64,000 bases of DNA from Streptomyces rugosispiralis (GTDB taxonomy: Bacteria > Actinomycetota > Actinomycetes > Streptomycetales > Streptomycetaceae), in NCBI RefSeq assembly GCF_024505145.1, contig NZ_JANIAA010000003.1, forward strand, positions 310,001 to 374,000, given 5' to 3'. Positions 35,919 to 44,949 of the stretch are shown piece by piece. Each line of letters begins with the position of its first letter. Positions within the stretch are counted from its first letter, which is position 1. Position numbers and translations under genes: made by a program. The notes under the pieces are model-generated. The model was not told the DNA's origin. It saw only the letters and a program-made list of their open reading frames with translations, and did no database searches.

Positions 35919-36211
35919 GGCGTCCTTCGTCGGGTCGTGGGTGTGCTGCGCTGTGCTGGTCGGTGGTTCTGGGGTCTCGGTGGTTCGGGGACTCGGTGGT
36001 TCGGGATCTCGGTGGTTCGGGATCTGCTGGTCTCCCCCGCGATCAGTACGGCCCGGTCGTCGCGCCGGAAGGCCGGCGGATGGCCACCGGCGTCGAGGAC
36101 GCTGATCGCGGCCGCCACCCCGGCCGCCTCGGCGGCGGCACGGGCGGCCTGGACGAGGGCCTCGGCGTCCTTCGTGGTCAGCGGGGCGACGGCGGTCTCG
36201 GGGGTGCTCAT
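35915..36211 (-). pseudogene. Truncated HbpS/GlcG (DUF336)-like gene
   Basis: The first ~63 residues match the HbpS/GlcG heme-binding-like family (TTKDAEALVQAARAAAEAAG, VAAAISVLDAGGH, AVLIAGETSRS). The family continues for about 75 more residues, but here the frame runs into low-complexity NHRVPEPPRPQNHRPAQRST encoded by 16-bp tandem repeats and stops within the aldo-keto reductase start. The C-terminal half of the domain is therefore missing. A functional short protein cannot be excluded, but a deletion with repeat expansion is the simpler reading. Confidence 0.65.
35962..36025. repeat. Tandem array of four ~16-bp repeats at a gene breakpoint
   Basis: Four units of GGTGGTTCGGGATCTC type (17, 16, 16 and 15 bp at 35962, 35979, 35995 and 36011). 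It starts exactly where the HbpS/GlcG homology ends. Confidence 0.9.
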
Positions 36212-36288
36212 GGCGGGCCGGTCTCCTTGATGGAGGTGGTGCGGTTCGGAGTGCGGTGTTCGGTGTTGGGTGTCCGGTACGGGGCGGC

Positions 36289-37494
36289 TCAGTGCCGGCC
36301 GGTGAACGCGTGGGCCGGTTCGGAGGTGGCACCCTCGTGGCCGCGGCGGGCGGTGCGGCGCTCCAGGGCGGCCGAGAGGACGGCGAGGACCAGGGCGGAT
36401 CCGGCGAGGATGGCGCCGACCCAGTTGGGCGCGGTGTAGCCGAGTCCGGCCGAGATCACCAGGCCGCCGAGCCAGGCCGCGATCGCGTTGCCCAGGTTGA
36501 AGGCGCCGATGTTGACGGCGGAGGCGAGGGTGGGGGCGCCCGCCGCGTGGTCCAGCACCCGCTTCTGTAGCGGGGGCACGGTGGCGAAGCCCAGGGCGCC
36601 GACCAGGGCGATGGAGACGGCGGCCGCGATCTTGTCGTGGGCGGTGAAGGTGAACGCGGCCAGGACCAGCGCGAGGGCGCCCAGCGCCACGTACAGCATC
36701 GGCATCAGGGCCCGGTCGGCGAACCGGCCGCCGAGGAGGTTGCCGCCCACCATGCCGAGGCCGAAGAGGACCAGCAGCCAGGTGACGGAGGAGTCGGCGA
36801 AGCCCGCGACCTCGGTCATCATCGGCGCGATGTAGGTGATGGCGGCGAAGACACCGCCGAAGCCGAGCACGGTCATCGCCATGGCCAGCAGCACCTGTGC
36901 GTTGCGGAAGGCCGCCAGCTCATGGATCAGGTGCACACCCTCCGGCTTGGGGATGTCGGGAACGAGCTTGGCGATGCCCGCCAGGCCGATCACACCGAGC
37001 CCCGCGACGAGGAAGAAGGTGGTCCGCCACCCCAGCGACTGGCCGATCGAGGTGCCCAGCGGCACTCCGACGACGTTGGCGACGGTCAGGCCGGTGAACA
37101 TCATCGAGATGGCTCCGGCCTTCTTCTCGGGCGCGACCAGGTCGGCCGCGACCACCGAACCGATGCCGAAGAACGCGCCGTGCGCGAAGGAGGCGACGAT
37201 CCGCCCCACGGCCATCACGCCGAAGGCGGGGGCCAGCGCGGAGAGCAGATTGCCCACCACGAACAGCCCCATCAGCAGCATCAGCATGCGCTTGCGGGCG
37301 ATCTTCGTACCGAGCGCGGTCATCAGCGGCGCGCCGACCATGACGCCGAGCGCGTAGCCGGTCACCAGGAATCCGGCGGTGGGGATGGACACATCGAAGT
37401 CCCGGGCGACCTCGGGCAACAGCCCCATGATCACGAACTCGGTGGTTCCGATCCCAAAGGCCCCGATGGCGAGGGCCAGCAGTGCGACGGGCAT
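36289..37494 (-). CDS. MFS transporter, DHA1 drug/sugar-efflux type
   Basis: 401 residues with twelve hydrophobic segments. N-terminal AIGAFGIGTTEFVIMGLLPE and the motif-A-like loop GAPLMTALGTKIARKRMLM identify the arabinose/chloramphenicol efflux (YdhP/CmlR-like) group of DHA1. It is a proton-driven exporter in the cytoplasmic membrane. Start ATG lies behind GGAGT. Upstream, two TACTTGCAA direct repeats overlap a plausible promoter (TTGCAA, 16 bases, TATTGT), but no regulator gene is next to it. Confidence 0.92.
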   Translation of the reverse strand: MPVALLALAIGAFGIGTTEFVIMGLLPEVARDFDVSIPTAGFLVTGYALGVMVGAPLMTALGTKIARKRMLMLLMGLFVVGNLLSALAPAFGVMAVGRIVASFAHGAFFGIGSVVAADLVAPEKKAGAISMMFTGLTVANVVGVPLGTSIGQSLGWRTTFFLVAGLGVIGLAGIAKLVPDIPKPEGVHLIHELAAFRNAQVLLAMAMTVLGFGGVFAAITYIAPMMTEVAGFADSSVTWLLVLFGLGMVGGNLLGGRFADRALMPMLYVALGALALVLAAFTFTAHDKIAAAVSIALVGALGFATVPPLQKRVLDHAAGAPTLASAVNIGAFNLGNAIAAWLGGLVISAGLGYTAPNWVGAILAGSALVLAVLSAALERRTARRGHEGATSEPAHAFTGRH

Positions 37495-37542
37495 GAAAGT
37501 TCACTCCAAGTGATTGCTACCGCCCTTTACGAGCATCCACAA

Positions 37543-37567
37543 TACTTGCAAGCACACTACTTGCAAA
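37543..37567. promoter_or_regulatory. Direct repeats overlapping the MFS promoter
   Basis: TACTTGCAAG at 37543 and TACTTGCAAA at 37558, 15 bp apart, ~50-75 bases upstream of the MFS start on the - strand. Read on that strand they form TTGCAA ... TATTGT with 16-base spacing, a fair sigma-70-type promoter overlaid by a repeated operator-like box. Confidence 0.5.
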
Positions 37568-38146
37568 CGCGCTATATTGCTCGTGCTGCGTATCAGGCCC
37601 GGCCGACCCGCGAAGGCGCCCTGCGCGAGGCGCCGGGCCTGGCGGCGCGGTACCCGCGGCTCATCCCCCTGATCGCGGCCGTGGGCTCCTGGAGGCGTCG
37701 CCCGTTGCCCCCTCGTCACTCCGAATTCCGGGGTGGTGCGAGCCCCCCGGCTGACCTCACACCCCGGGGGCGGGGGCCCACCCTCGACCTGGGCGAGCCG
37801 AAGCCGGACGCCTTCCTGCCCGCCGGGCGCCGCACACCGCTGGACCACGACCGCGCCCTGCAGCGCCTGCCCCCCCACGGCGGCCGACCAGGGCGTCGGC
37901 CTCGTCGGCGGCCCGTACAGCTCCGGCGCCGGGCGCGACCCGGCCCAGCCGCATCGCCGAGGATGTCGCGGCCCTCGACGAGGCCGTCGCGCTCTTCCAC
38001 GGCAGCTACGCCGACGGGCTCGCCGCCCTGCGCGACACCCTGGCGGGTCCGCCCGCCCGACGGGCCGCCACGCCGGGCACACGACGCGGTGAGCCGGGAA
38101 GCGGTGACCGACTCCGCGCCGAGCCCGCACCGAGTCCGCATACGGC

Positions 38147-38186
38147 GGATGAGCGGGTTTCCGGCGCGCCGGAAACCCGCTCATCC
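38147..38186. repeat. Perfect 40-base palindrome
   Basis: 20-base arms GGATGAGCGGGTTTCCGGCG and its exact complement abut with no spacer (38147-38166, 38167-38186). As RNA it would make a very stable hairpin and could be a bidirectional terminator; as DNA it is a potential cruciform. Confidence 0.85.
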
Positions 38187-38561
38187 CATTTCCCGTACGC
38201 CACGTCCTTGACGGCCTGAAACCAATTCGGATGGGCGGTCGGCCGGCCGGAATGAGTTTCTGAACGGCATCCGAGCGGCCACAGGTGTTGCTGCGGCGCC
38301 GCTTTCTTCATCATCGGGCAGGAGTTCGACATCCGCCCATATCGCGAATATGGCCGACCCGGCCCCGTTGCGCCCGTCGTCGCGATGACCACCGAGTTCA
38401 CCGAGTCGGTGGCGCCGCCGCAGCTCCCCCCCTTCGGCCCCTGGTGAAGCACAGGCCTCAGCCGGATCTCGGGCTCCTTCCAGGGAAATTCCAGCAAGTC
38501 GAAATTCCGTCAGCCACAAGGTCCACCCTTTTAGGACTTTACCTACACATTACCTTGTGGA

Positions 38562-38581
38562 AGAAACGAGAAATCGTTTCT
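38562..38581 (+). promoter_or_regulatory. Inverted repeat in AT-rich leader of the oxidase operon
   Basis: AGAAACG-AGAAAT-CGTTTCT, a perfect 7-bp inverted repeat, 21 bases before the ATG of the oxidase gene. The surrounding 80 bases are far more AT-rich than the genome, typical of a control region. No ribosome binding site is obvious. Confidence 0.5.
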
Positions 38582-38602
38582 GCAAATCTACGATCGCAAG
38601 CT

Positions 38603-40639
38603 ATGACCGACGCTCCACGCGATAACTCCGCCACCCGTGCGCGCTGGCAGACCTGTCTCAAGCTGGCCCGCGAACTCCTCCTCATCGGACCGGACGACAC
38701 CGACCTCAAACTCGGCTATCTCCACACCCTCATCGACACGGGCAGCCTCGGCGTCACCCGCCACCCCCGCAAGAAGATCCTCATCATCGGCGCCGGTATC
38801 ACCGGCCTGGTGGCCGGCCGTCTGCTGAAGGACGCGGGCCACGACGTCACCATCCTGGAGGCCAACACCGGCCGGGCCGGCGGGCGCATCAAGACCTTCC
38901 GCACCACCAAGCACCATCAGCCGTTCGACGACGCCGCCCAGTACGCCGAGGCCGGTGCCATGCGGCTGCCCGACTTCCACCCGCTCGTCCTCGCCCTCGT
39001 CGACAAACTCGGGCTCGGCCGCCGCCTGTTCTACAACGTGGACGTCGACCCCACCACCGGCAGCGGCCCCGATGTCCCCGTCCCCCCGGTGACGTACACC
39101 TCCTTCACCGGCCGCACCTGGACCTACGGCGACGACAGCCCCGACTTCCGCGCGCCCGACAAGCGCGGCAACACCTGGATCCGCACCAACCGCGTCCAGG
39201 TGCGGCGCGCCGACTACGGCGCCGTCCCGGAGAAGATCAACGAGGGTTTCCACCTCACCGACGACGAGGTCCGCGCCCCCGCCGTGCAGATGGTCGACGA
39301 CGCGCTGGAGAGCGTGCGGGACTACTACTCCGACGTCGTGGACGGGAAGCGGGTCAACAAGCCGCTCGAGGAGTGGATCGAGGGCTGGGCCCGGGTGATC
39401 CATGACTTCGACGGCTATTCGATGGGCGGCTTCCTGCGCGACTACGCCGGGCTCAGCGACGAGGCCATCGAGGCGGTCGGAACGCTGGAGAACATGTCCT
39501 CGCGGCTCCATCTCTCCTTCTTCCACAGCTTCCTGAGCCACACCGACATCAGCCCCGGTGTGCGCTACTGGGAGATACCCGGTGGCAGCTGGCGCCTTCC
39601 GGACGCCCTCCACCGGGGCCTGCGCGACGAGGTGCGGTTCGGTCACCGCATGATCCGCCTGGAGTACTTCGACCCCAGCCACGACTCCGCGCCCGAGGGC
39701 ACCGGCGCCGTCGGACCCGACGGATGGGGCGTGGCCGTGCGGACCGTGGCCGAGGACAACCCGGCGGGCCCCACCCGTCTGTGGACCGCCGACCTGGCGA
39801 TCGTCACCATCCCGTTCTCCACCCTGCGCTTCGTGGAGATCGTCCCCTCGATGTCGTACAAGAAGCGCCGCGCCATCATCGAGACCCACTACGACTCGGC
39901 CACCAAGGTGCTGCTGGAGTTCAGCCACCGGTGGTGGGAGTTCACCGAGGACGACTGGCGCGAGGAGCTCGACAGCATCACACCCGGCCTCTACGAGTAC
40001 TACCAGCGCGGCGGCGAGACCGGTGCCGATCCCGTGCCCGCGCTCGCCGAGGCGGGCCGCGACCTGCTCGGTGCCGCGGTCAAGGACAGCGGGGTCACCG
40101 AGGAGTTACGCCAGGTCAACAGCGTCATGCCGCTGCGCGGCCCGGCCGTGCGCCCCGCCACCCACTGCTTCGGGGGCGGCTCCGCCACCGACAACCCCAA
40201 CCGGTTCATCTACTACCCCTCGCACCCGGTAGAGGGCAGCACCGGCGGTGTGGTGCTCGCCTCGTACTCCTGGTCCGACGACGCCGCGCGCTGGGACTCC
40301 ATGCGCGAGGTGGAGCGCTATGTCTACGCCCTGCGCAACCTCCAGGCCCTGCACGGCCGCCGCATCGAGGTGTTCTTCACCGGCCTGGGCGCCACCAAGA
40401 GCTGGGCCCGCGACCCGTACGCCTTCGGCGAGGCCGCCACGTACACCCCGCACCAGATGACCAGCTTCCACCTGGACGCCTCCCGCCCCGAGGGCCCGGT
40501 GCACTTCGCCGGGGAGCACACCTCCCTCAAACACGCCTGGATCGAGGGCGCCCTGGAGAGCGCCATCCGCGCCGCCACCGCCGTCCACCAGGCACCGCCC
40601 CTCACCACCCCGGGCCCGGACCAGGGGGGCGGCTCATGA
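38603..40639 (+). CDS. L-amino-acid oxidase, L-glutamate-oxidase-like
   Basis: 678 residues from ATG 38603; the frame is open upstream but crosses non-coding-looking DNA. Matches the Streptomyces L-glutamate oxidase family along its whole length: [10 protein letters not shown] near the start, FAD motif [17 protein letters not shown] (60-75), [26 protein letters not shown] and [15 protein letters not shown]. The Arg and His of the [10 protein letters not shown] block and the Trp of HAWIEG correspond to Arg305, His312 and Trp653, which bind glutamate in the known enzyme, so glutamate or a close relative is the likely substrate. Products would be a 2-oxoacid, NH3 and H2O2. No signal peptide seen. 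Stop overlaps the next start (ATGA). Confidence 0.9.
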   Translation: MTDAPRDNSATRARWQTCLKLARELLLIGPDDTDLKLGYLHTLIDTGSLGVTRHPRKKILIIGAGITGLVAGRLLKDAGHDVTILEANTGRAGGRIKTFRTTKHHQPFDDAAQYAEAGAMRLPDFHPLVLALVDKLGLGRRLFYNVDVDPTTGSGPDVPVPPVTYTSFTGRTWTYGDDSPDFRAPDKRGNTWIRTNRVQVRRADYGAVPEKINEGFHLTDDEVRAPAVQMVDDALESVRDYYSDVVDGKRVNKPLEEWIEGWARVIHDFDGYSMGGFLRDYAGLSDEAIEAVGTLENMSSRLHLSFFHSFLSHTDISPGVRYWEIPGGSWRLPDALHRGLRDEVRFGHRMIRLEYFDPSHDSAPEGTGAVGPDGWGVAVRTVAEDNPAGPTRLWTADLAIVTIPFSTLRFVEIVPSMSYKKRRAIIETHYDSATKVLLEFSHRWWEFTEDDWREELDSITPGLYEYYQRGGETGADPVPALAEAGRDLLGAAVKDSGVTEELRQVNSVMPLRGPAVRPATHCFGGGSATDNPNRFIYYPSHPVEGSTGGVVLASYSWSDDAARWDSMREVERYVYALRNLQALHGRRIEVFFTGLGATKSWARDPYAFGEAATYTPHQMTSFHLDASRPEGPVHFAGEHTSLKHAWIEGALESAIRAATAVHQAPPLTTPGPDQGGGS

Positions 40640-42483
40640 CCGCGATCACCCCCGAGTGCACGGTCGCCCGCTATCTGGCCCGCCGCCTCGCCGAGCTGGG
40701 CATCACCCATCTGTTCGGGGTGCCCGGCAACCACCTCGGCCCGTTCCTCACCACCCTGCGGGCCGAGGGCGACGTCGAGTGGGTCGGCACCCCCACCGAG
40801 GGCGGCGCGGGCCAGGCCGCCGACTCCTACGCCCGTCTCCACGGCATCGGCGCGGCCGCGGTCACCTACAGCGTCGGCGCGTTCAACCTGCTCAACGCCT
40901 GCGGCGGGGCGTATGTGGAGCACGTCCCGCTCATCGCCATCAACGCCTGCCCGCCGTACGAGCAGTGGCAGAACTACCGCGCCCTCGGCCTGCTCACCTC
41001 CCATATGAGCCCGCGCCGGGAGAGCAACCTGGACGCCTACCGGCAGGTCACCGTGGAGGCTCAGGTCATCTCCAACCCGGGCCTGGCGCCCGGCCAGATC
41101 GACGCCGCGCTCACCGCCTGTCTGTCCGAGCGCAGACCCGTCTATCTGGAGGTGATGGAGGACCTGTGGGACGAGCCGTGTGCCGTCGCCGAGGATCCAC
41201 TGCTGCGCCGCGAGCGGCCGTTCAGCGTCCGCAACCGGACCATGCTGGACCACGCCGTCGCCGCGATCCTCGCCCTGGTCGAGGAGCACCCGGGACCGGA
41301 CGGCAGGCCCCGCCCGATCGTGTGGGCGGGCGAGGAGGTCGAGCGGTTCCGCCTCTCCGGACAGCTGTCCGATCTGACGCAGGCCACCGGGGTGCCGTTC
41401 TGCACCACCGTCGGCGCCAAGGCCGTCCTCGACGAGCGGCTGCCGCAGTTCCACGGCGTCTACAACGGCAAGGCCAGCCATCCGGATGTGCACTCGATCT
41501 TCAAGGACTGGGCCACCTGCCGGATCGGCCTCGGCACCTGGTCCACCTCGAAGAACCTCGGCGGTGAACTGTCCGTCGGCACGGACTGGGTGGTGGCGGC
41601 CCGGGGCGGTGTCGGCGTCGGCACCCAGTTCTTCCCCGACGTCCAGCTCGCCCGGCTGATACCCGCCCTCCAGGACGCGCTGGTGGCGCGCTTCGGCTCC
41701 GGTGGCCTGACCGCCGACTACTTCGCCGAGGCCCACGCCCACCACGGCGCGCCCGAGGGCCGTCCCGCCTCCCTCGAGGACCACCGCGCCACGACGCTCC
41801 GCGCCGGCGGTTCGTCGTCCGGGTCCGGCGAACGGCTCACATACGACGGGGTGTTCGACCGGATCAACCACTTCCTGGCCAAGGAGACCCGGGAGAGCTG
41901 GACGGTGGTCTCCGACGCCGCGTTCTCCCTGATCGGCTCGATGAACCTGACCCTGCCAGCGGGCGGGTTCCTGTCGCAGGTCAGCTGGCTGTCCATCGGC
42001 TGGTCCGTCGGCGCGGCCACCGGCGCGGCGCTCGCCCCCGAGCGCGGCCACGCCCGCCCGATGGTGTTCGTCGGCGACGGCGCCTTCCAGGAGACCTGCC
42101 AGGAGATCTCCACCCACACCAGGCTCGGGCTGCGGTCGGTGGTGTTCGTGATGGACAACGGGCACTTCTACGGCATCGAGCAGATGCTGGTGCACCCGGA
42201 CTACTTCGCGGACCGGGACGCCCACGGCGCCGATGACACGGATGGCGCGGACTTCTACAACGTCCTCCACCCGTGGCACTACGAGCGGCTGGCGGATGTC
42301 TTCTCCGGCAAGAAGACCCCGGCGCACGGCGTCAGCGTGGCGCACACCTCCGAGCTGGACGAGTTGCTGGCCCGCCTCACCGACGCGACCGACCCGGTCA
42401 ACTCCGGCCCACTGCTGGTCCGGGTCCGCCTGCACCGGCACGACTATCCGCGGGCGATGGCGTACAAAGTCAAAGGGGAGTAG
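40636..42483 (+). CDS. ThDP-dependent 2-oxoacid decarboxylase-like enzyme
   Basis: 615 residues. N-terminal PYR domain with [15 protein letters not shown] and the catalytic-Glu region [19 protein letters not shown]-terminal PP domain with the ThDP/Mg motif starting [11 protein letters not shown] and ending [12 protein letters not shown] (GDG...DN). This is the pyruvate/indolepyruvate decarboxylase group. Translationally coupled to the amino-acid oxidase, it would decarboxylate the 2-oxoacid made by it to an aldehyde (2-oxoglutarate to succinate semialdehyde if glutamate is the substrate). The pairing is inferred from gene order; carboligation is an alternative. Confidence 0.85.
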   Translation: MTAITPECTVARYLARRLAELGITHLFGVPGNHLGPFLTTLRAEGDVEWVGTPTEGGAGQAADSYARLHGIGAAAVTYSVGAFNLLNACGGAYVEHVPLIAINACPPYEQWQNYRALGLLTSHMSPRRESNLDAYRQVTVEAQVISNPGLAPGQIDAALTACLSERRPVYLEVMEDLWDEPCAVAEDPLLRRERPFSVRNRTMLDHAVAAILALVEEHPGPDGRPRPIVWAGEEVERFRLSGQLSDLTQATGVPFCTTVGAKAVLDERLPQFHGVYNGKASHPDVHSIFKDWATCRIGLGTWSTSKNLGGELSVGTDWVVAARGGVGVGTQFFPDVQLARLIPALQDALVARFGSGGLTADYFAEAHAHHGAPEGRPASLEDHRATTLRAGGSSSGSGERLTYDGVFDRINHFLAKETRESWTVVSDAAFSLIGSMNLTLPAGGFLSQVSWLSIGWSVGAATGAALAPERGHARPMVFVGDGAFQETCQEISTHTRLGLRSVVFVMDNGHFYGIEQMLVHPDYFADRDAHGADDTDGADFYNVLHPWHYERLADVFSGKKTPAHGVSVAHTSELDELLARLTDATDPVNSGPLLVRVRLHRHDYPRAMAYKVKGE

Positions 42484-42487
42484 GAAC

Positions 42488-42994
42488 ATGTCGGAAATCA
42501 TCAACGTGCTGATCGCGTTCGATGCGTACTCAATCGCCAAGCGGTATCCCGACGCGTCAAAGGACTACGACTCGCCGACACAGATCGACCAGAGCCTGAT
42601 CTACATGACGACGCGCCAGGACCGCGTCGTCGGCACCTCGGGGGCCGAGCTGAACTTCTCGGCCAACCCCCGGGACATCATCAGGTGGCGGGAGACGACG
42701 CTGTCGCTCAACAGCGAGTACTGCGCCCTGCTGTACCGGTACGTGAGCTACGACCCGCTCATCAGCACCCCGCGGATCGTGGTCGCCGACGGCACCTATC
42801 CGATGCCGAAGGAGGGGGCCACCGACCGGCCCGACTTCGAAACGCAGGACTACGAGGATCACTTCTGGGAAGCGGACGTCAACAAGGTCGGCCAGGTCAC
42901 CTACCACTTCTACTTCCAGATCCTGGACAGCGACCAGCAGTTGGTCGGGTACTTCCAATGGGACCCGTTCATCACCATCGAGAAGCGCTCCTGA
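42488..42994 (+). CDS. PixA/AidA-family (inclusion body) protein
   Basis: 168 residues, ATG four bases after the previous stop. The opening SEIINVLIAFDAYSIAKRYP and the later LNSEYCALLYRYVSYD and GQVTYHFYFQILD blocks are those of the AidA/PixA family (Photorhabdus/Xenorhabdus crystalline inclusion proteins and Ralstonia AidA). A beta-sandwich of unknown biochemical function. Its position as third gene of an operon with an H2O2-producing oxidase and a decarboxylase is unusual and gives the only hint to role. Confidence 0.85.
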   Translation: MSEIINVLIAFDAYSIAKRYPDASKDYDSPTQIDQSLIYMTTRQDRVVGTSGAELNFSANPRDIIRWRETTLSLNSEYCALLYRYVSYDPLISTPRIVVADGTYPMPKEGATDRPDFETQDYEDHFWEADVNKVGQVTYHFYFQILDSDQQLVGYFQWDPFITIEKRS

Positions 42995-42996
42995 AC

Positions 42997-43848
42997 CTAG
43001 CGGGCGTGGAAGACCCCCGCGGCGTGTGCCGCCGCGGGGGCACTCAGCAGGGTGTGGAGCCGGTCGAACAGCTCGCCCGCGGCCACGCCGTTCCACTCCG
43101 GGGGAAGCAGTTCCAGCGGGAGCCCCGGGTCGCGGTAGGGCATGCGCCGCCACTGGGTCAGCATCGGCACATAGGTCCGGAACGCCTCCAGCGGCTGTGG
43201 CCCGCGGTGCGTCACCGCCTCCAGCACGGGGCCGTACCGGTGCAGGAAGTCCGCGTACATGGCGGTGAGTTCGTCCAGATCCCACCAGGAGCGCACCTTC
43301 TCCCGCGGGTCCCCGAAGGCCACGTGGTCGCCGGTGAAGATGTCGACGTACGCGGACAGCTCCCGGCGTTCCAGGGTTCGCCGCGCCTCGTCCGCCAGAT
43401 GTCCGGGGGCGATCCAGACGCCTGACGCGGCGGTGCCGAAGCCCAGCCGGGTCAGGGCCGTCCGCAGGGCGTGCCGCCTCTCGCGCTCGGACTCGGGCAC
43501 GGAGAACACCACGAGCACCCAGCCGTCCTCGCGGGACGCCCTGGCCTGCCGGAAGATGCGTACGTCGCCCTCGGCGAGCGTCTGCAGGGTCGAGTCGGCG
43601 AGCGAGTACCCGGCGACGCCGTCGCGGCGCTCGCCGCGCAGCACCTCGCGGCGTTTCATCCGGGAGACCGAGGACCGCACGGCCCGGCTCTCCACACCGA
43701 GGTCCGCCATGAGGCCGATCAGCGAGGCGACCGAGAGCCAGTTGTGCTCGCCCCGGGCGTAGAGGCCGTAGAGCGTGAGGATGAGCGGGGCGTGGCGGGA
43801 CTCCCGCTCGCCCGCCACGGTGGTGGCCGGTGTCGTCTGCGCGGTCAT
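42997..43848 (-). CDS. PaaX-family transcriptional regulator
   Basis: 283 residues from ATG 43848. N-terminal winged helix (LTLYGLYARGEHNWLSVASL, LGVESRAVRSSVSRMKRR), central PaaX domain (GWVLVVFSVPESERERRHAL, RLGFGTAASGVWIAPG) and C-terminal PaaX_C region (AMYADFLHRYGPVLEAV, PLELLPPEWNG). The prototype represses phenylacetyl-CoA catabolism and is released by aryl-CoA. Here it sits beside an aryl-CoA ligase/monooxygenase cluster at 43917-49949 and probably senses the aryl-CoA made there. Confidence 0.92.
   Translation of the reverse strand: MTAQTTPATTVAGERESRHAPLILTLYGLYARGEHNWLSVASLIGLMADLGVESRAVRSSVSRMKRREVLRGERRDGVAGYSLADSTLQTLAEGDVRIFRQARASREDGWVLVVFSVPESERERRHALRTALTRLGFGTAASGVWIAPGHLADEARRTLERRELSAYVDIFTGDHVAFGDPREKVRSWWDLDELTAMYADFLHRYGPVLEAVTHRGPQPLEAFRTYVPMLTQWRRMPYRDPGLPLELLPPEWNGVAAGELFDRLHTLLSAPAAAHAAGVFHAR
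43014..43040. terminator. Hairpin between convergent pixA-like and paaX genes
   Basis: 11-bp perfect stem CCCCCGCGGCG / CGCCGCGGGGG with loop TGTGC; it lies inside the 3' end of paaX and just after the PixA-like stop, so it can end transcription from the left. Confidence 0.6.
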
Positions 43849-43916
43849 TCCCGGCACCCTAACGTCTGGCGCGGCGATGGTGATCACACGGGCGCGGTCC
43901 CAACCCCAGACAGGCC

Positions 43917-44339
43917 CTAGTACTGCAACGGTGCCGCCGGCCGTTCCTCCGGTATCACGGCCACGCCCAGGATCTCGATCATGGCTTCGGGCTGCCACAA
44001 CGCCGTACAGCCGATGCCGGCCATGGCCGGGTAGACCGGTCCGGCGAGCTCGCGCCAGACCTTGCCGATCTCCTTGCCATGCGCCTGGTAGTCGGGGATG
44101 TCGGTGAGGTAGATGGTCACGCTCACCAGGTCCTCGGGCCGTCCGCCGGCCGCGCGCAGCGTGGTGAGCAGATTGCCGAACGCCTGCCGGAACTGCTCGA
44201 CGATGCCCCCCGGAACGATCTTCATATCGGCATCGAGGGCGGTCTGCCCTCCCAGGTGGAGGGTGTTTCCGGCGAGTGTTCCGTGTGAGTAGCCGCTGGG
44301 CTTCGGCAGATCGGGCGGGTTCACGGGGACGGGGGTCAT
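43917..44339 (-). CDS. RidA family protein
   Basis: 140 residues from ATG 44339. Family blocks: GYSHGTLAGNTLHLGGQTAL, GGIVEQFRQAFGNLLTTLRA, VSVTIYLTDIPDYQAHGKEI and PAMAGIGCTALWQPEAMIEI. Classical RidA uses an Arg in the C-terminal R-x-A/C-V block for imine hydrolysis; the corresponding strand here reads AMAGIGCTALW without that Arg, so it belongs to a Rid subfamily lacking the catalytic Arg. Its place in a possible 2-aminobenzoyl-CoA cluster suggests handling of an imine or enamine. Divergent from the cupin gene. Confidence 0.85.
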   Translation of the reverse strand: MTPVPVNPPDLPKPSGYSHGTLAGNTLHLGGQTALDADMKIVPGGIVEQFRQAFGNLLTTLRAAGGRPEDLVSVTIYLTDIPDYQAHGKEIGKVWRELAGPVYPAMAGIGCTALWQPEAMIEILGVAVIPEERPAAPLQY

Positions 44340-44366
44340 GGGGCCTCCGGCTCGGTTGTGTTCCGT

Positions 44367-44397
44367 CCTGTCCCACGGCCGGACAGGTGTATTGACT
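44367..44397. promoter_or_regulatory. Putative operator-promoter of the aryl-CoA operon
   Basis: CCTGTCC-CACGGCC-GGACAGG, a perfect 7-bp inverted repeat at 44367-44387, followed five bases later by TTGACT (44392-44397), a good -35 hexamer for the rightward operon. Between divergent ridA-like and cupin genes; the neighbouring PaaX regulator is the natural candidate to bind it. Confidence 0.55.
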
Positions 44398-44463
44398 TTA
44401 GATGACGACCGTGAGAAACACGAGACATCGGATCCTGGTCCCCGACTGAACGGAGCCGACCCC

Positions 44464-44949
44464 ATGGAGCCCGATCTGAGCAAGTACCGCCTCGAGGGCG
44501 ACAATTCGATGTACCGGCTGCCCAGTGGCATCGTCGCCCCCGTGGTGACGCGCGGCGGCCTCGAGAGCGCGAACACCGCCGACTCGGGCGGTGCCGTCCG
44601 GGTCTCGGGAGTGAGCATCCAGCACACCCCCGCCACCCGTCTGTGGTTCGGCAAGGTCAGCAACGAACCCGGCTATCGCTCGGTGACCCATCACCACGGC
44701 GAGGCCGAGACCGGTGGCTATGTCCTGTCCGGCCGGGCCCGTATCTACTTCGGCGAGCAACTCCGGGACTACGTCGACATGGAGGAGGGCGACTGGGTCT
44801 TCGTGCCGCCGTATCTGCCGCACGTGGAGTGCAACCTCTCCCGCTCCAAGCCGCTGACCTGGATGACCACCCGGACGCCGGAGAACATCGTGGTCAACCT
44901 GCCCGATATCGCCGACACCGAGCTGCGCGACTGGCTGGACCGCCGATGA
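44464..44949 (+). CDS. Cupin-domain protein
   Basis: 161 residues. Cupin motif 1 is SVTHHHGEAETGGYVLSG (three His and a Glu as metal ligands), motif 2 is WVFVPPYLPHVECN. A small mononuclear-metal beta-barrel protein. First gene of the rightward operon, its stop overlapping the thioesterase start (ATGA). In the context of 5-hydroxylated aryl-CoA formation it could be a ring-cleaving or accessory dioxygenase-like protein, but it lacks the size of gentisate dioxygenase (~350 residues). Role open. Confidence 0.8.
   Translation: MEPDLSKYRLEGDNSMYRLPSGIVAPVVTRGGLESANTADSGGAVRVSGVSIQHTPATRLWFGKVSNEPGYRSVTHHHGEAETGGYVLSGRARIYFGEQLRDYVDMEEGDWVFVPPYLPHVECNLSRSKPLTWMTTRTPENIVVNLPDIADTELRDWLDRR

Larger units (their letters stand above)
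37568..38602. other. About 1 kb without a recognisable gene
   Basis: No open frame here has family landmarks. Short stretches have protein-like composition in shifting + frames (for example EDVAALDEAVALFHGSYADG near 37960-38030, and [18 protein letters not shown] near 38330-38390), as expected of decayed genes. A 40-base palindrome is at 38147-38186, and the last 80 bases before 38603 are unusually AT-rich. Confidence 0.55.

Noticed and set aside
38006..38497. Small - strand gene before the oxidase operon
   Set aside because: No ribosome binding site, no motif, and it would run through the 40-base palindrome.
38285..38602. N-terminal extension of the oxidase from an upstream start
   Set aside because: The extra ~106 codons cross AT-rich promoter-like DNA and have no family similarity; ATG 38603 aligns with the known oxidase start region.
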